From NCBI RefSeq assembly GCF_036409155.1, contig NZ_JAZGLW010000001.1, forward strand, positions 3,348,001-3,412,000: a stretch of 64,000 nucleotides of DNA, read 5' to 3'. This DNA is from Mycobacterium sp. 050128. Its GTDB lineage: Bacteria > Actinomycetota > Actinomycetes > Mycobacteriales > Mycobacteriaceae. The notes beneath the pieces are model-generated. The model was given only the letters and a program-made list of their open reading frames with translations, did not search any database and had not been told where the DNA came from. A program made the position numbers and the translations under genes. Shown one piece after another: positions 29,706 to 39,800 of this stretch. Position 1 is the first letter of the stretch. Every line of letters begins with the position of its first letter.

Positions 29706-30236
29706 GTGGATTCGGATCTCAGCTATCAATTAGCCTTCGGCACCTACGAAGACGCGCTGGCGATGGTCGGCGCGGCAAGCGAACCACGGACCGCGGTGAA
29801 CCCGGTCAGCGGTGCGCGTATTCAGTTGTATGCCTCGATGATTCACGACGGCAACCGGTCGTACTGGGACTCCGAATTCGCCCGGCAGCGGTGGGGCGGC
29901 CTGCTGGCCCCGCCGGGTCTGCTGATGGGATGGCTGATACCCCCGCCGTGGGAGCCCGGCGGCCGGCGGCCGGCCGCGTCGCTGATCTTGCGCGTGCCGT
30001 TGCCGGGCACCACATTCATCAATGCCGCCAACGACGTCGAGTTCACCGAACCCATCCTCGAGGGCGACGTGCTCACCAGTGTCGAGGAACTGGTCTCGGT
30101 GTCACCGGAGAAGCAGACCCGGCTGGGTGTCGGCCACTTCATCGAGACGCTGGAGACCTATCGCCGTCAGGACGGAACCGTCGTCGCACGGTCGCGAAAC
30201 ACGTTGTTCCGCTTCACCCCGGCCGCGTCGGCATGA
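29706..30236 (+). CDS. MaoC/FAS1-like dehydratase domain protein (first of pair)
   Basis: A 176-aa hotdog-fold protein, the N-terminal FAS1-like dehydratase type, containing ASMIHDGNRSYWDSEFARQ and WGGLLAPPGLLMGWL, the substrate-channel segment of this family. The GTG at 29706 is taken as start because the longer frame overlaps the previous gene. The stop overlaps the ATG of the next MaoC gene by 4 nt. Paired genes of this kind encode heteromeric enoyl-CoA hydratases for bulky substrates (for example ChsH1-ChsH2 in the cholesterol pathway). Confidence 0.82.
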   Translation: MDSDLSYQLAFGTYEDALAMVGAASEPRTAVNPVSGARIQLYASMIHDGNRSYWDSEFARQRWGGLLAPPGLLMGWLIPPPWEPGGRRPAASLILRVPLPGTTFINAANDVEFTEPILEGDVLTSVEELVSVSPEKQTRLGVGHFIETLETYRRQDGTVVARSRNTLFRFTPAASA

Positions 30237-30679
30237 AGCCTGCCGAATTGGATTGGAACGAGATCACCGTTCCCGTCGAGTTGCCGGAGGTGATCGACGA
30301 AATCAGCTACCAGCGGGTGGTCGAGAACGCCGGTGCGACCTGGGACTACTTCCCGGGCCACTTCGATCCCGTATACGCCCAAAGTCAGGGCAACCCAACG
30401 ATTTACCTCAACACCATGCATCTCGCCGGATTCGCCGATCGCGTCGCCACCGATTGGGCCGGGCCGAGCAGCCGGGTGGTGCGGCGTTCGCTGCGGCTGG
30501 CCGGTTCGATCTACGCGGGTGACACGATGATCGGCCGGGGCCGGGCGGTGGCCAAGCGGCTGGACACTTCGGTGGACCCACCGCGCCGGCTGGTCGACCT
30601 CACGATCGAAGTGACCAACCAACACGGCGTCTTGTGCTGTCCGGTCGAGCTCACGTTGCAGATGCCCTCGAGTGGTTGA
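30233..30679 (+). CDS. MaoC-like enoyl-CoA hydratase (second of pair)
   Basis: A 148-aa hotdog protein carrying the catalytic pair of MaoC hydratases in TWDYFPGHFDPVYA (Asp38 and His43), followed by the LNTMHLAGFADRVATDW segment. It adds water across a 2-enoyl-CoA. Translationally coupled to the preceding gene (ATGA). It supplies the hydration step that follows the acyl-CoA dehydrogenases of the neighbouring operon. Confidence 0.85.
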   Translation: MKPAELDWNEITVPVELPEVIDEISYQRVVENAGATWDYFPGHFDPVYAQSQGNPTIYLNTMHLAGFADRVATDWAGPSSRVVRRSLRLAGSIYAGDTMIGRGRAVAKRLDTSVDPPRRLVDLTIEVTNQHGVLCCPVELTLQMPSSG

Positions 30680-31202
30680 CGACACAGCCGAACTGCATCT
30701 GGCAGTGTGTCGACGGTTTGGCGAGGCGGTCGCCGCGGCCGAGGGCAAATGGGATCGTCGCACCCCATGCGAGGCCTGGGACGCCCGGGCGGTGCTCGAG
30801 CACGTTATCGGCTTCCACGACGTTCTGCTGCTGCGGCCCTTGGGATTAAAGCCCGACCGACCGCGTGACGATCCGCGGGCGCGATGGCAACTGACCTACC
30901 GATCCCTGGCGGGGGCCTTTGCATCCGGGAAAGCCGGGCAGCTGGATGCGTATCGGCTGCTGCCGAATCTGAGTCGGGACGTTTTGGTGCACACCTGGGA
31001 TCTGGCTCGGGCGGTCGAGGGTGATGATCGCTTAGACGCCGTGTGGTGTCAGATGTTTTTTGACGGTCTGACGGCGGATCCGGGCGCGTTGGCTGCATCG
31101 GGAATGTTCAATGCACCGGTCGCGGTGCGCAACGACGCGGATGTGCAGGCCAAACTCCTTGCACGCCTGGGCCGGGATCCTTTATGGCCCAGTGCTTTAT
31201 AG
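30672..31202 (+). CDS. TIGR03086-like metal-binding protein (mycothiol-dependent/DinB superfamily)
   Basis: A 176-aa actinobacterial protein of the DinB/maleylpyruvate isomerase-N superfamily. The typical elements are WDRRTPCEAWDARAVLEHVIGFH (first metal His) and a later DVLVHTWDLARAV (second metal His). Members are often mycothiol-dependent transferases or isomerases. The GTG start lies inside the previous gene's end (8-nt overlap), consistent with the same operon. Six bases of its 3' end overlap the convergent aldehyde dehydrogenase gene. Confidence 0.8.
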   Translation: MVDDTAELHLAVCRRFGEAVAAAEGKWDRRTPCEAWDARAVLEHVIGFHDVLLLRPLGLKPDRPRDDPRARWQLTYRSLAGAFASGKAGQLDAYRLLPNLSRDVLVHTWDLARAVEGDDRLDAVWCQMFFDGLTADPGALAASGMFNAPVAVRNDADVQAKLLARLGRDPLWPSAL

Positions 31203-32675
31203 CGGTGGCATCTGCCCCTTGGCGATCACGGTCTGCAACTCGACATATTCGTCGAGACCTTCCGGCCCGAACTCGCGGCCGATGCCCGAGTGCTTGAACC
31301 CGCCGAACGGACTTCCGATGTCGAGTGTGTACATGTTGATGCCGTAGGTGCCTGCCCGCACATTGGCGGCGACGTCGAGGCCGTGGGCGATGTCCGCGGT
31401 CCACACCGAGCCGGCCAGGCCGTAGTTGCTCTCGTTGGCGATCCGGACCGCGTCGGCTTCGTCGCGATACCGCAGCACGGTCAGCACCGGCCCGAAAATC
31501 TCCTCGCGGGCGATGCGCATGTCGTTGGTCGCGTCGACGAAAAGCGTTGGCCGCACGTACCAGCCGCGCTCGGCCGGCCTGTCTTGTGCGCTATTGAGGC
31601 CACCGAGCACGATGCGCGCACCTTCGGTCTGTCCAGACTGGATGTACTCCTGCACCTGGCGCTGATGTCGTTGAGCGAAAAGGGGGCCGATGTCGGTCGC
31701 CTCGTCGGTCGGATCCCCGACATTGAGTTCCGACATCATCTCGGCCAACGCGTCGACGAACTCGTCGTGCCGTCGATCGCTGACCAAAAGGCGGGTCTGG
31801 GCGACACAGGCTTGTCCGTTGTTCATCAGGCTGGCCGACTTCAGCCCGGCCACCGTCTTCGGGATATCGGCGTCATCCAGAATGATCGCCGCCGACTTGC
31901 CGCCCAGTTCCAGGCTCACCCGCTTGAGCTGCTCGCCGCAGACCGTGGCGATGCGGCGTCCGACCGCGCTGGATCCGGTGAAAGAGATCTTGTCCACGCC
32001 TGGATGACGCACCAGCGCCTCACCGACGTCGGTACCGCCCGGCAGCACCGATACCACGCCGTCAGGCAGGTCGAGCTGCTCGATCATTTCGGCCAACCAC
32101 AAAGCATCCAAAGGTGTTTCGGGTGCCGGCTTGATGATGACCGGGCAGCCGGCAATCAGGGCCGGAATGAGCTTGGGCATGATCAGGAATTGCGGCACGT
32201 TCCACGGCACAATCGCCCCGACCACACCGACCGGCGCCCGGCGCAGGTGCACTTCGCCGAGCACACCTTGCCGGCGTTCCGTCCAGGGGAAGTCGCGGGC
32301 GGCGGCCAGCGTGAGGTGGATCAACGCCGCGGCCGCCGCACCCTGGCCCATCCGGCTGAAGGTGCGCGGCGACCCCATCTCGTCGGTGATCAGATCGGCC
32401 ATCTCGTCGACGTGGCCGGCATAGATCGCGGCAAGCTCTTCGACCTTGGCCATCCGTTCGGCGTGGGTCAATCGTGGCCACGGGCCGTGGTCGAAGGCGT
32501 GGCGCGCGGCGGCAACCGCGGCATCGACGTCCTCGGGCCCGGCGACTTGGACGTGGCCGATCGGCTCTTCGGTATGCGGCGAGATCACGGCCAGTTGTTG
32601 CGGATTGGCGGGCTTGCGCCACTGCCCTCCGATGAACAGTTCGGAGTAGGTCCGATGGTCGGATTGTTCTGTCAT
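31197..32675 (-). CDS. NAD(P)+-dependent aldehyde dehydrogenase
   Basis: A 492-aa ALDH-superfamily enzyme. Cofactor and active-site landmarks: VPWNVPQFLI, FTGSSAVGRRIA, general-base Glu in LELGGKSA, catalytic Cys in NNGQACVAQTR, and EIFGPVL near the C-terminus. It oxidises an aldehyde to the acid, plausibly after P450 or Rieske hydroxylation and alcohol oxidation, producing the acid the CoA ligases activate. It has a monocistronic layout with an AT-rich upstream region. Confidence 0.93.
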   Translation of the reverse strand: MTEQSDHRTYSELFIGGQWRKPANPQQLAVISPHTEEPIGHVQVAGPEDVDAAVAAARHAFDHGPWPRLTHAERMAKVEELAAIYAGHVDEMADLITDEMGSPRTFSRMGQGAAAAALIHLTLAAARDFPWTERRQGVLGEVHLRRAPVGVVGAIVPWNVPQFLIMPKLIPALIAGCPVIIKPAPETPLDALWLAEMIEQLDLPDGVVSVLPGGTDVGEALVRHPGVDKISFTGSSAVGRRIATVCGEQLKRVSLELGGKSAAIILDDADIPKTVAGLKSASLMNNGQACVAQTRLLVSDRRHDEFVDALAEMMSELNVGDPTDEATDIGPLFAQRHQRQVQEYIQSGQTEGARIVLGGLNSAQDRPAERGWYVRPTLFVDATNDMRIAREEIFGPVLTVLRYRDEADAVRIANESNYGLAGSVWTADIAHGLDVAANVRAGTYGINMYTLDIGSPFGGFKHSGIGREFGPEGLDEYVELQTVIAKGQMPPL

Positions 32676-32776
32676 CGGGGCACTTCCTTGGGCCGGGGGT
32701 GAGGGCGTGGCCGTAACTTCGCTATTGACGCTAACATAGCAAAGAATAAGGATAGCGCCGTGGCAAGGAAGCCGAA
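32676..32776. promoter_or_regulatory. Divergent promoter with GCTAT/ATAGC repeats and shared TGACGCTAAC element
   Basis: The 101-nt gap contains GCTAT-N10-ATAGC (32721-32740) and the decamer TGACGCTAAC (32726-32735), which recurs exactly upstream of the second Rieske gene (35301-35310). CTAACATAGCAAAGA also nearly repeats the element at 19841. On the minus strand TATGTT is a possible -10. Confidence 0.5.
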
Positions 32777-34129
32777 ATGAACACCGATTGGCGCAGTTAC
32801 CCGTATCAGTTGGTGCCCGGGGATAGCCAGCTGAATTTCCCCGAGGCCGAGGGTGAACATCGCGACCAGGAGTCCGACACCTGGTTCATCGCCGGACAAC
32901 TGCAGGCCGTCGAGAGCGACCGGTCGTTTGCGTTCCTGACCATCTTCAACAAGAACCAACCCGGGGGAACGGTGGTCGCCGACTTCTACACGATGGCGCT
33001 GTTCGATCTGGATACCGGTGACTACGGCACATACACCGACTACGACATGCCGCCGAAGAACATGGAACCGGGCGCGCAGCGCAAATTGTCCATGGCCGCA
33101 GGCTATCTCGACATCAGCTACCAGAGCAGTGCCGGCACCGCGTCCTGGACGACATGCCGCGACGGCGACGGTGAATTGCTGCCCTACACGTATCGAGTCA
33201 GCCTGGTGGGCCAGGACCACCAGGGCCGGTCCATGCGGCTGGATTTGGTCGTCACCCCGACGCGCGCGCCGACGCCGGTGGGGGCGTCGACCTACAACGG
33301 CAAGATCGCCTGTTTCGGCCAAGACGACACGTACTCGTATTTCCAGACCGGTATGTCGATGACCGGAACGCTGCGCTGGGGCGAGACGGTCGAACAGGTC
33401 TCCGGTAGCAGCGGACATGTCGACCGGCAGTGGTTCCCGAAGTATGCGGGCGGCGGCGGATCAGGGGGAGACCCGCGGTCCCGCTCGCACGAATGGCGCA
33501 CGATCAATTTCGACAACGGCGTGGACCTGAGTATCTGGCGGCAGTTCGACCGCACGAACGGCAATGCGCTGCAACCGTTTACCGGTGTGACGACAAGCCA
33601 TCCCGACCCCGCCATCGCACCGGAGTGCGCCGAGGACGTAGAGGTCACCGTCAGCAGCTACGTGCGGTGGCCGGAAACTGTGCGGCCGCTGATGCGTCCG
33701 CCGGCCCCGGCCCGATACATGTCCGACCGGCACCGAATTACTTGCGCCACACTGCAACTCGATCTCATCGGTGAGCCGCTGGTGCCGGCCCCGGCGCACG
33801 GTCTGCCGATCGAATATATGGAAGGCCCGTACCGCTACCAGGGCACGCTGTGGGGTACACCGGTGAGCGGCTTCGCGTTCAACGAGCGTTCGTTCGCGCT
33901 GTACCGGGACTGGGAGCTGGTCGAGGTGCTGGCCACCACCGTCGCCGACGTCGACCCCGGCTTGCAGTCGATGGTCGACGAGCTGGTGCCGTTGGTTGCG
34001 GCGGGCCGTCGCGGCGCGGCGGCCGAACTGCTGACCGGGGCGCTTCCCGTGCAAAACAGCGCGCTTGCAACGCTTCTCGATGATCTGATCGCGGTGCTGT
34101 CCGAGGTGGAGTCAGTCGACGGCAGCTGA
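32777..34129 (+). CDS. Lipocalin-like (AttH/CrtC-type) protein
   Basis: A 450-aa protein without a signal peptide, rich in beta strands. The N-terminal half has TWFIAGQLQA, FTIFNKNQPGG-like strands and the short motif SGHVDRQWFP, which corresponds to the Asp/Gln-Trp signature of the CrtC/AttH double lipocalin-like family (carotenoid 1,2-hydratase and relatives). The usual substrates are hydrophobic terpenoids, in keeping with a cluster for a lipid-like compound. The activity is not established for this branch. Its 3' end overlaps the convergent Rieske gene by 18 nt. Confidence 0.65.
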   Translation: MNTDWRSYPYQLVPGDSQLNFPEAEGEHRDQESDTWFIAGQLQAVESDRSFAFLTIFNKNQPGGTVVADFYTMALFDLDTGDYGTYTDYDMPPKNMEPGAQRKLSMAAGYLDISYQSSAGTASWTTCRDGDGELLPYTYRVSLVGQDHQGRSMRLDLVVTPTRAPTPVGASTYNGKIACFGQDDTYSYFQTGMSMTGTLRWGETVEQVSGSSGHVDRQWFPKYAGGGGSGGDPRSRSHEWRTINFDNGVDLSIWRQFDRTNGNALQPFTGVTTSHPDPAIAPECAEDVEVTVSSYVRWPETVRPLMRPPAPARYMSDRHRITCATLQLDLIGEPLVPAPAHGLPIEYMEGPYRYQGTLWGTPVSGFAFNERSFALYRDWELVEVLATTVADVDPGLQSMVDELVPLVAAGRRGAAAELLTGALPVQNSALATLLDDLIAVLSEVESVDGS

Positions 34130-35263
34130 GGCTGCCAGCGCCTCGGCCCACGCGATGTGGCGATGCTGCAGCCCCGGCTCGTTGCGGCCGAACACCAGAT
34201 GATCGCGTGCGCCCGAGCTGAGATTGGCCTGCAGCCCCTCCACCAACTTGTAGTCTTCGTCGCGCACCGTGGCGTGCGCGTACTCGAACACGGCTTGAGC
34301 GCCGGCCGCGATGGATTCCTCGGAAAGATCCAGGGGCGTGGAGTTTTGGTGCACAGTGATCGACCTGCCGGGCTCGTCGCCGGGGTAGATCCGGAAGAGC
34401 TCGCCGTTGGCGATCGTCACCGAGATCACGATGTTGGGGAACAACGCGTAGATCACCACCATGTTGTGGAACGGGTCCCACTGCTCCTCGGGAACATTCT
34501 CCAGCTCCAGGATCGCGTTGAGCGGGAAGATCAACCGATGGTGTGGCCCATACGAATCGAACACCGTGCAGTTGCTGCGGGCGATCGTGGCGAAGGTGTC
34601 CCGGTGCACCGTGGCGAAGTGGTAGTTCTCGGCGAAGGTGTCGACAGCCAGCTTCCAGTTGATCGGGACGTCGAGGACCTTTTCGCCCAACGGGGACCAC
34701 CGGCCGATGCCCCACGAGTCGAGCTCGTCGGCCAGCGGGCCCAGGTGCGCGGCGACGTCCAGGGTGGCGTCTTTGTCCAGCGCCACCCAGAGGAACCCGG
34801 CGAACTCGGCGGCGGGGAGTTCGGTCAATGAGTCGGACTTGACCGTCGTATCCGGGAAGCCCTCGCGGCCCGGCAGGCCGACCAGCTTTCCGGTGTTGTC
34901 GTAGGTCCAGGCGTGGTAGGGACAGCTGAACCGCTTCGCGGAGCCACACCCCGTCACGACGGGGGATTGGCGGTGCAGGCAGACATTGTCGAAGGCGTGG
35001 AGCGACCCGTCGGACGTCCGTGTCAGCAGGATCGATCGCCCCATCACGGTCTTGGTGCAGTAGGCGCCGGGTGCGGGCAGCTCGCTGACGTAGCCGACCA
35101 GTTGCGGGCTGGCCAGCAGCAACGCCCTATCGCTGACGTGTCGCTCGAGCGATGTGTAATCGCCGGCGTCGACGGTGTACGGCCGCGGGGCCAGATCGGT
35201 GGTCTTGTCGCGGGCCAACTTCAAGGCCCGTCGGGTCAGGTCGATGAGTTGGTCATGGTCCAT
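34112..35263 (-). CDS. Rieske non-haem iron oxygenase, large (alpha) subunit
   Basis: A 383-aa aromatic-ring-hydroxylating type alpha subunit. Rieske ligands Cys95, His97, Cys114 and His117 (NVCLHRQSPV ... SCPYHAWTYD). Catalytic-domain iron ligands His215 and His220 in ENYHFATVHRDTF. No beta subunit or reductase is adjacent, so it resembles single-component-oxygenase types that share electron donors. It belongs to a different subfamily from the KshA-like protein at 26.5 kb. The substrate is unknown. Confidence 0.9.
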   Translation of the reverse strand: MDHDQLIDLTRRALKLARDKTTDLAPRPYTVDAGDYTSLERHVSDRALLLASPQLVGYVSELPAPGAYCTKTVMGRSILLTRTSDGSLHAFDNVCLHRQSPVVTGCGSAKRFSCPYHAWTYDNTGKLVGLPGREGFPDTTVKSDSLTELPAAEFAGFLWVALDKDATLDVAAHLGPLADELDSWGIGRWSPLGEKVLDVPINWKLAVDTFAENYHFATVHRDTFATIARSNCTVFDSYGPHHRLIFPLNAILELENVPEEQWDPFHNMVVIYALFPNIVISVTIANGELFRIYPGDEPGRSITVHQNSTPLDLSEESIAAGAQAVFEYAHATVRDEDYKLVEGLQANLSSGARDHLVFGRNEPGLQHRHIAWAEALAASAAVD

Positions 35264-35559
35264 CGCAAAGCCCCCTGCGGTTGAGCGCTGTCTCGTCCCC
35301 TGACGCTAACTTTATAAACTTAATAGTGACAATAAAAATTGGGGTCGTGACCTGGCTCGGCGGCTTTGGGGTGCGCTCGCGGCTTGCGTGTGCGCGTACG
35401 GCGGCTCGGCCCGGCGTGTCGCCGCCCTGAGCGCACACTCGACGGGCGTAACCGCCCGATGGGACTGCCGCGAACTAAACGCGAGATGCCCAGAAGAGAC
35501 AAACCTGTGACCAGTGTGACTGATGTGTCTACTGATGTTTGTGTCGTACCCTTTCCGAT
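35264..35559. promoter_or_regulatory. Divergent regulatory gap upstream of the Rieske gene and the Rv2525c-like gene
   Basis: The 296-nt gap holds TGACGCTAAC (35301-35310) followed by a very AT-rich run (CTTTATAAACTTAATAGTGA and following), a probable promoter of the Rieske gene. Further on, CACACTCGA (35434-35442) is one copy of a short intergenic motif found several times in the window. The last 60 bases lead into the Tat-signal gene. Confidence 0.45.
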
Positions 35560-36279
35560 GTGTCGATTTCGCGTCGTGACGTGCTGAGATTCGCGGCCGC
35601 GACCCCGGCTCTGGTTGGCCTGGGCGCCGCCGCATCGTCGATGTCTGCGCCGTCGGCCTCGGCATCGCTGGGCACCCTGCTGGACTACGCCGCGGGCGTC
35701 ATCCCGGCCAGTCAGATCCAGGCCGCGGGCGCTGTGGGGTCGATCCGCTATGTCTCCGACCGGCGGCCGGGCGGCAACTGGATGCTGGGCAAGCCGATCC
35801 AGCTCGCCGAAGCCCGTGACCTGCACAGCAGCGGGCTCAAGATTGTCTCCTGCTATCAGTACGGCAAGGGCAATTCCGCCGACTGGCTGGGCGGCGCCAC
35901 CGCCGGGCTGCAGCACGCGAAGCGGGGGATGGAGCTACACGAGGCGGCCGGTGGTCCCCCCAACGCGCCGATTTACGCATCGATCGACGACGACCCGTCC
36001 TACGAGCAGTACAAAAGCCTGATCGCTCCGTACCTGCGGTCCTGGGAGTCGGTGATCGGACACCAGCGGACGGGCGTTTACGCCAACTCCAAAACGATCG
36101 ACTGGGCGCTGCACGACGGCCTGGGCTCCTGCTTCTGGCAGCACAACTGGGGTTCGCCCAAGGGTTATGCCCATCCGGCGGCCAATTTGCATCAGGTCGA
36201 GATCGATAAGCGCAGCGTGGGCGGCGTTGGGGTGGACATCAACGAGATCCTCAAGCCGCAATTCGGGCAGTGGGCCTAG
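35560..36279 (+). CDS. Tat-exported glycoside-hydrolase-like protein (DUF1906), Rv2525c-like
   Basis: A 239-aa protein. The twin-arginine signal SISRRDVLRFAAATPALVGLGAAA is followed by ASA, a likely cleavage site near residue 35. The mature part (DYAAGVIPASQIQAAGAVGSIRYVS ... CYQYGKGNSADW ... YASIDDDPSYEQY) is the DUF1906 TIM-barrel of M. tuberculosis Rv2525c (240 aa), a Tat substrate with a glycoside-hydrolase-like fold. GTG at 35560 gives the matching length; a TTG seven codons upstream is possible. Located directly upstream of fas as in M. tuberculosis. It probably acts on the cell envelope. Confidence 0.9.
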   Translation: MSISRRDVLRFAAATPALVGLGAAASSMSAPSASASLGTLLDYAAGVIPASQIQAAGAVGSIRYVSDRRPGGNWMLGKPIQLAEARDLHSSGLKIVSCYQYGKGNSADWLGGATAGLQHAKRGMELHEAAGGPPNAPIYASIDDDPSYEQYKSLIAPYLRSWESVIGHQRTGVYANSKTIDWALHDGLGSCFWQHNWGSPKGYAHPAANLHQVEIDKRSVGGVGVDINEILKPQFGQWA

Positions 36280-36840
36280 CAACCCCGCGCCGTCGCGGCT
36301 ATTCCTGACCCCATAGCCGATCCGGCCGCGCTAGCGCAAGCCGGCTCCAGCAAACACTCGTTCGCCGTTCGCCGCACCGCGCCGACGGCGGCGAGTGTGA
36401 GACGGCCGCACCGCCGCGGCACGAGAGGCGGCGCGCACTACAAATTCTTAACATAACGATTTGATAACAATGCCGCCTTGAACAGCGCAGTTATAGCTAC
36501 TCGACCGTAACCACCTGCATGCAGGACGTTTGTTCTGGATACCCGGAAGGCCGGTTAATCCCGGTGTTACCCACGACACGGTTACCCGTGCGTAGAACTC
36601 ACCAGTAACCGATCTGCGCAGAAAAACGACCCGAATCCTTATGACACTCTTAGTACAGCCGATGCAGTCCGCCGCGCCGCTTGGTCGAGAGGAGTGGCCG
36701 CCGACAACACACCGGTCAGCCGCTATTCGGGCTGCGATTCAAAGCGGAATCGACCCAGAGCCAGCTGGGCCCCGCCCGCCGGGACCCTCAACAGGCCGAA
36801 CGAACCGATACGTGAAGACGCACACAGGGAGATATACAAG
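36280..36840 (+). promoter_or_regulatory. Upstream region of fas
   Basis: 561 nt without a convincing gene. Its content is a CGAGTGTGA copy at 36392-36400, an AT-rich stretch near 36440-36475 (CTTAACATAACGATTTGATA), and a group of GGTTAC-type hexamers: GTAACC 36507, GTTACCC 36566 and 36581, and GTAACC 36605. GGTTAC (36580-36585) and GTAACC (36605-36610) face each other 19 nt apart. In mycobacteria the fas promoter is activated by FasR; these repeats are candidates for such a site, by position only. Confidence 0.45.
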
Positions 36841-39800
36841 GTGACGATCCACGAGCACAACCGGCTGTCCGCCGACGGTGAAGGCCCGCACTGGGGGCAC
36901 CGTCCGCTTGCGGGGGACACCCATGCTCTGGTCGACCGTCTCACGGCCGGCGAGCCGTACGCTGTCGCGTTCGGTGGTCAGGGCAGCGACTGGCTGGAAA
37001 CCCTGGAAGAGCTGGTGTCCTCGGCGGGCATCGAGACCGACATCGCCACGCTGGTCGGCGAGGCGGAGCTGCTGCTCGAGCCGGTGGCCAAAGAGCTGGT
37101 GGTGGTGCGTCCGATCGGGTTCGAGCCGTTGCGGTGGGTGCGCGCCCTGGCGGCCGAGGACCCGACGCCCGCGGGCAAGCACCTGACGTCGGCCGCGGTG
37201 TCGATGCCGGGCGTGCTGCTCACCCAGATCGCGGCCGTGCGTGCCCTGGCGCGACAGGGCATGGACTGGACCGCGACCCCGCCGGTCGCTGTCGCCGGCC
37301 ACTCCCAGGGCGTGCTCGCCGTCGAGGCGTTCAAGGCATTGAAGGACGGGGCCGCCGCTCGCGACGTCGAGCTGCTGGCCCTGGCCCAGCTGATCGGTGC
37401 GGCCGGCACGCTGGTGGCCCGCCGCCGCGGCATCTCCGTGCTCGGCGATCGCCCGCCGATGGTTTCGGTCACCAACGCCGACCCCGAGCGCATTCAGCGG
37501 CTGCTCGAGGAGTTCTCCCAGGACGTTCGCACCGTCCTGCCCCCGGTGCTGTCCATCCGCAACGGCCGGCGTTCGGTCGTCATCACCGGCACGCCGGAGC
37601 AACTCTCCCGCTTCGAGCTGTACTGCCAGCAGATCTCCGAGAAAGAAGACGCCGACCGCAAGAACAAGCTGCGTGGCGGCGACGTCTTCGCGCCCGTCTT
37701 CGACCCGGTACAGGTCGAGGTGGGTTTCCACACCCCGCGGCTGGCCGACGGCATCGAGATCGTGGGCCGCTGGGCCGAGAAGGTCGGCCTCGATGTCGAG
37801 CTGGCCCGGCGCCTGACCGACGCCATCCTGGTCAGCGGCGTCGACTGGGTGGAAGAGATCACCGGAGTACACAACGCCGGTGCACGCTGGATTCTCGACC
37901 TGGGCCCCGGCGACATCCTGACTCGCCTCACCGCACCGGTGATCCGCGGCCTCGGTGTCGGCATCGTGCCCGCCGCCACCCGCGGCGGTCAGCGCAACCT
38001 GTTCACCGTCGGCGCCACCCCCGAGGTGGCACGGCCCTGGTCGAGCTATGCGCCGACCGTCGTGACCCTGCCCGACGGCCGCGTCAAGCTCTCGACGAAA
38101 TTCACCCGGCTCACCGGGCGCTCGCCGATCCTGCTGGCGGGCATGACCCCGACCACGGTCGACGCCAAGATCGTCGCCGCCGCGGCCAACGCCGGACACT
38201 GGGCCGAACTCGCCGGCGGCGGTCAGGTCACCGAAGAGATCTTCGGTGCCCGCATCGAGGAGCTGGCCGGGTTGCTCGAGCCGGGCCGCACCTATCAGTT
38301 CAACACCCTGTTCCTCGACCCCTACCTGTGGAAGCTTCAGGTCGGCGGTAAGCGCCTGGTGCAGAAGGCCCGCCAGGCCGGCGCCGCGATCGACGGCCTG
38401 GTGATCAGCGCCGGCATCCCGGACCTCGAGGAAGCCGTCGCACTGATCGACGAGCTCAACGACGTGGGCATCAGTCACGTCGTGTTCAAGCCCGGCACCA
38501 TCGAGCAGATCCGCTCGGTCATCCGCATCGCGACCGAGGCGCCCACCAAATCGGTGATCGTGCACATCGAGGGCGGGCGTGCCGGCGGCCACCATTCGTG
38601 GGAAGACCTCGACGACCTGCTGCTGGCGACCTACTCGGAGCTGCGCTCGCGCTCCAACATCACGGTGTGCGTCGGCGGCGGCATCGGCACCCCCGAGCGC
38701 GCCGCCGAGTACCTGTCCGGCCGTTGGTCACAGTCCTACGGCTTTCCGTCGATGCCGATCGACGGCATCCTGGTCGGCACCGCGGCGATGGCCACGCTGG
38801 AGGCGACCACGTCCCCGTCGGTCAAGCAGATGCTGGTCGAGACCACCGGCACCGACCAGTGGATCGGCGCCGGAAAAGCCCAGGGCGGCATGGCTTCCAG
38901 CCGCAGCCAGCTCGGTGCGGACATCCACGAGATCGACAACACCGCTTCGCGTTGCGGCCGGCTGCTCGACGAGGTCGCCGGTGACGCGGACGCCGTCGCG
39001 CAACGCCGCGACGAGATCATCGCCGCGATGGCCGGCACCGCCAAGCCGTACTTCGGCGATGTCCGGGAAATGACCTATCTGCAGTGGCTGCAGCGGTACA
39101 TCGAGCTCGCCATCGGTGAGGGCAACTCGACCGCGGACACCGCTGCGCCCGGCAGCCCATGGCTGGCCGACACCTGGCGCGACCGCTTCCAGCAGATGCT
39201 GCAGCGCGCCGAGGCCCGGTTGCACCCGCAGGACCACGGCCCGATCGAAACGCTGTTCAACGACGAGGCGCTGCTGGAGAATCCGCGCGCGGCGATCGAA
39301 CAGCTGCTCGCGAGCTACCCCGACGCCGAAACCGTTGTGCTGCACCCCGCCGACGTGCCGTTCTTCGTCACCCTGTGCAAGACGCTGGGCAAGCCGGTCA
39401 ACTTCGTGCCCGTCATCGACAAGGACGTGCGCCGCTGGTGGCGCAGCGACTCGCTGTGGCAGGCGCACGACGCCCGCTACGACGCCGACCAGGTATGCAT
39501 CATCCCCGGCACCGCCGCGGTCGCCGGCATCACCCGGGTCGACGAGCCCGTGGGTGAACTGCTCGACCGCTTCGAGCAGGCCGCCATCGACGACGTGCTG
39601 GCCGCCGGCGGCGAGGCGAAAGCCGTCCGCTCGCGCCGGCTGGGCCGCGCGGATGTGACCGGGCCGCTGGCCGTCGTGCTGGACGCCCCCGATGTGCTGT
39701 GGGCCGGGCGCACCGCCACCAACCCGGTTCACCGCATCGCCGATCCGGCCGACTGGCTGGTCCACGAAGGTCAGCGCGCCACGCACTCGTCCACCGGTGC

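Noticed and set aside
31290..32702. 470-aa plus-strand frame opposite the aldehyde dehydrogenase
   Set aside because: The minus strand has the catalytic Cys and Glu motifs of an ALDH; the plus-strand product is low-complexity shadow.
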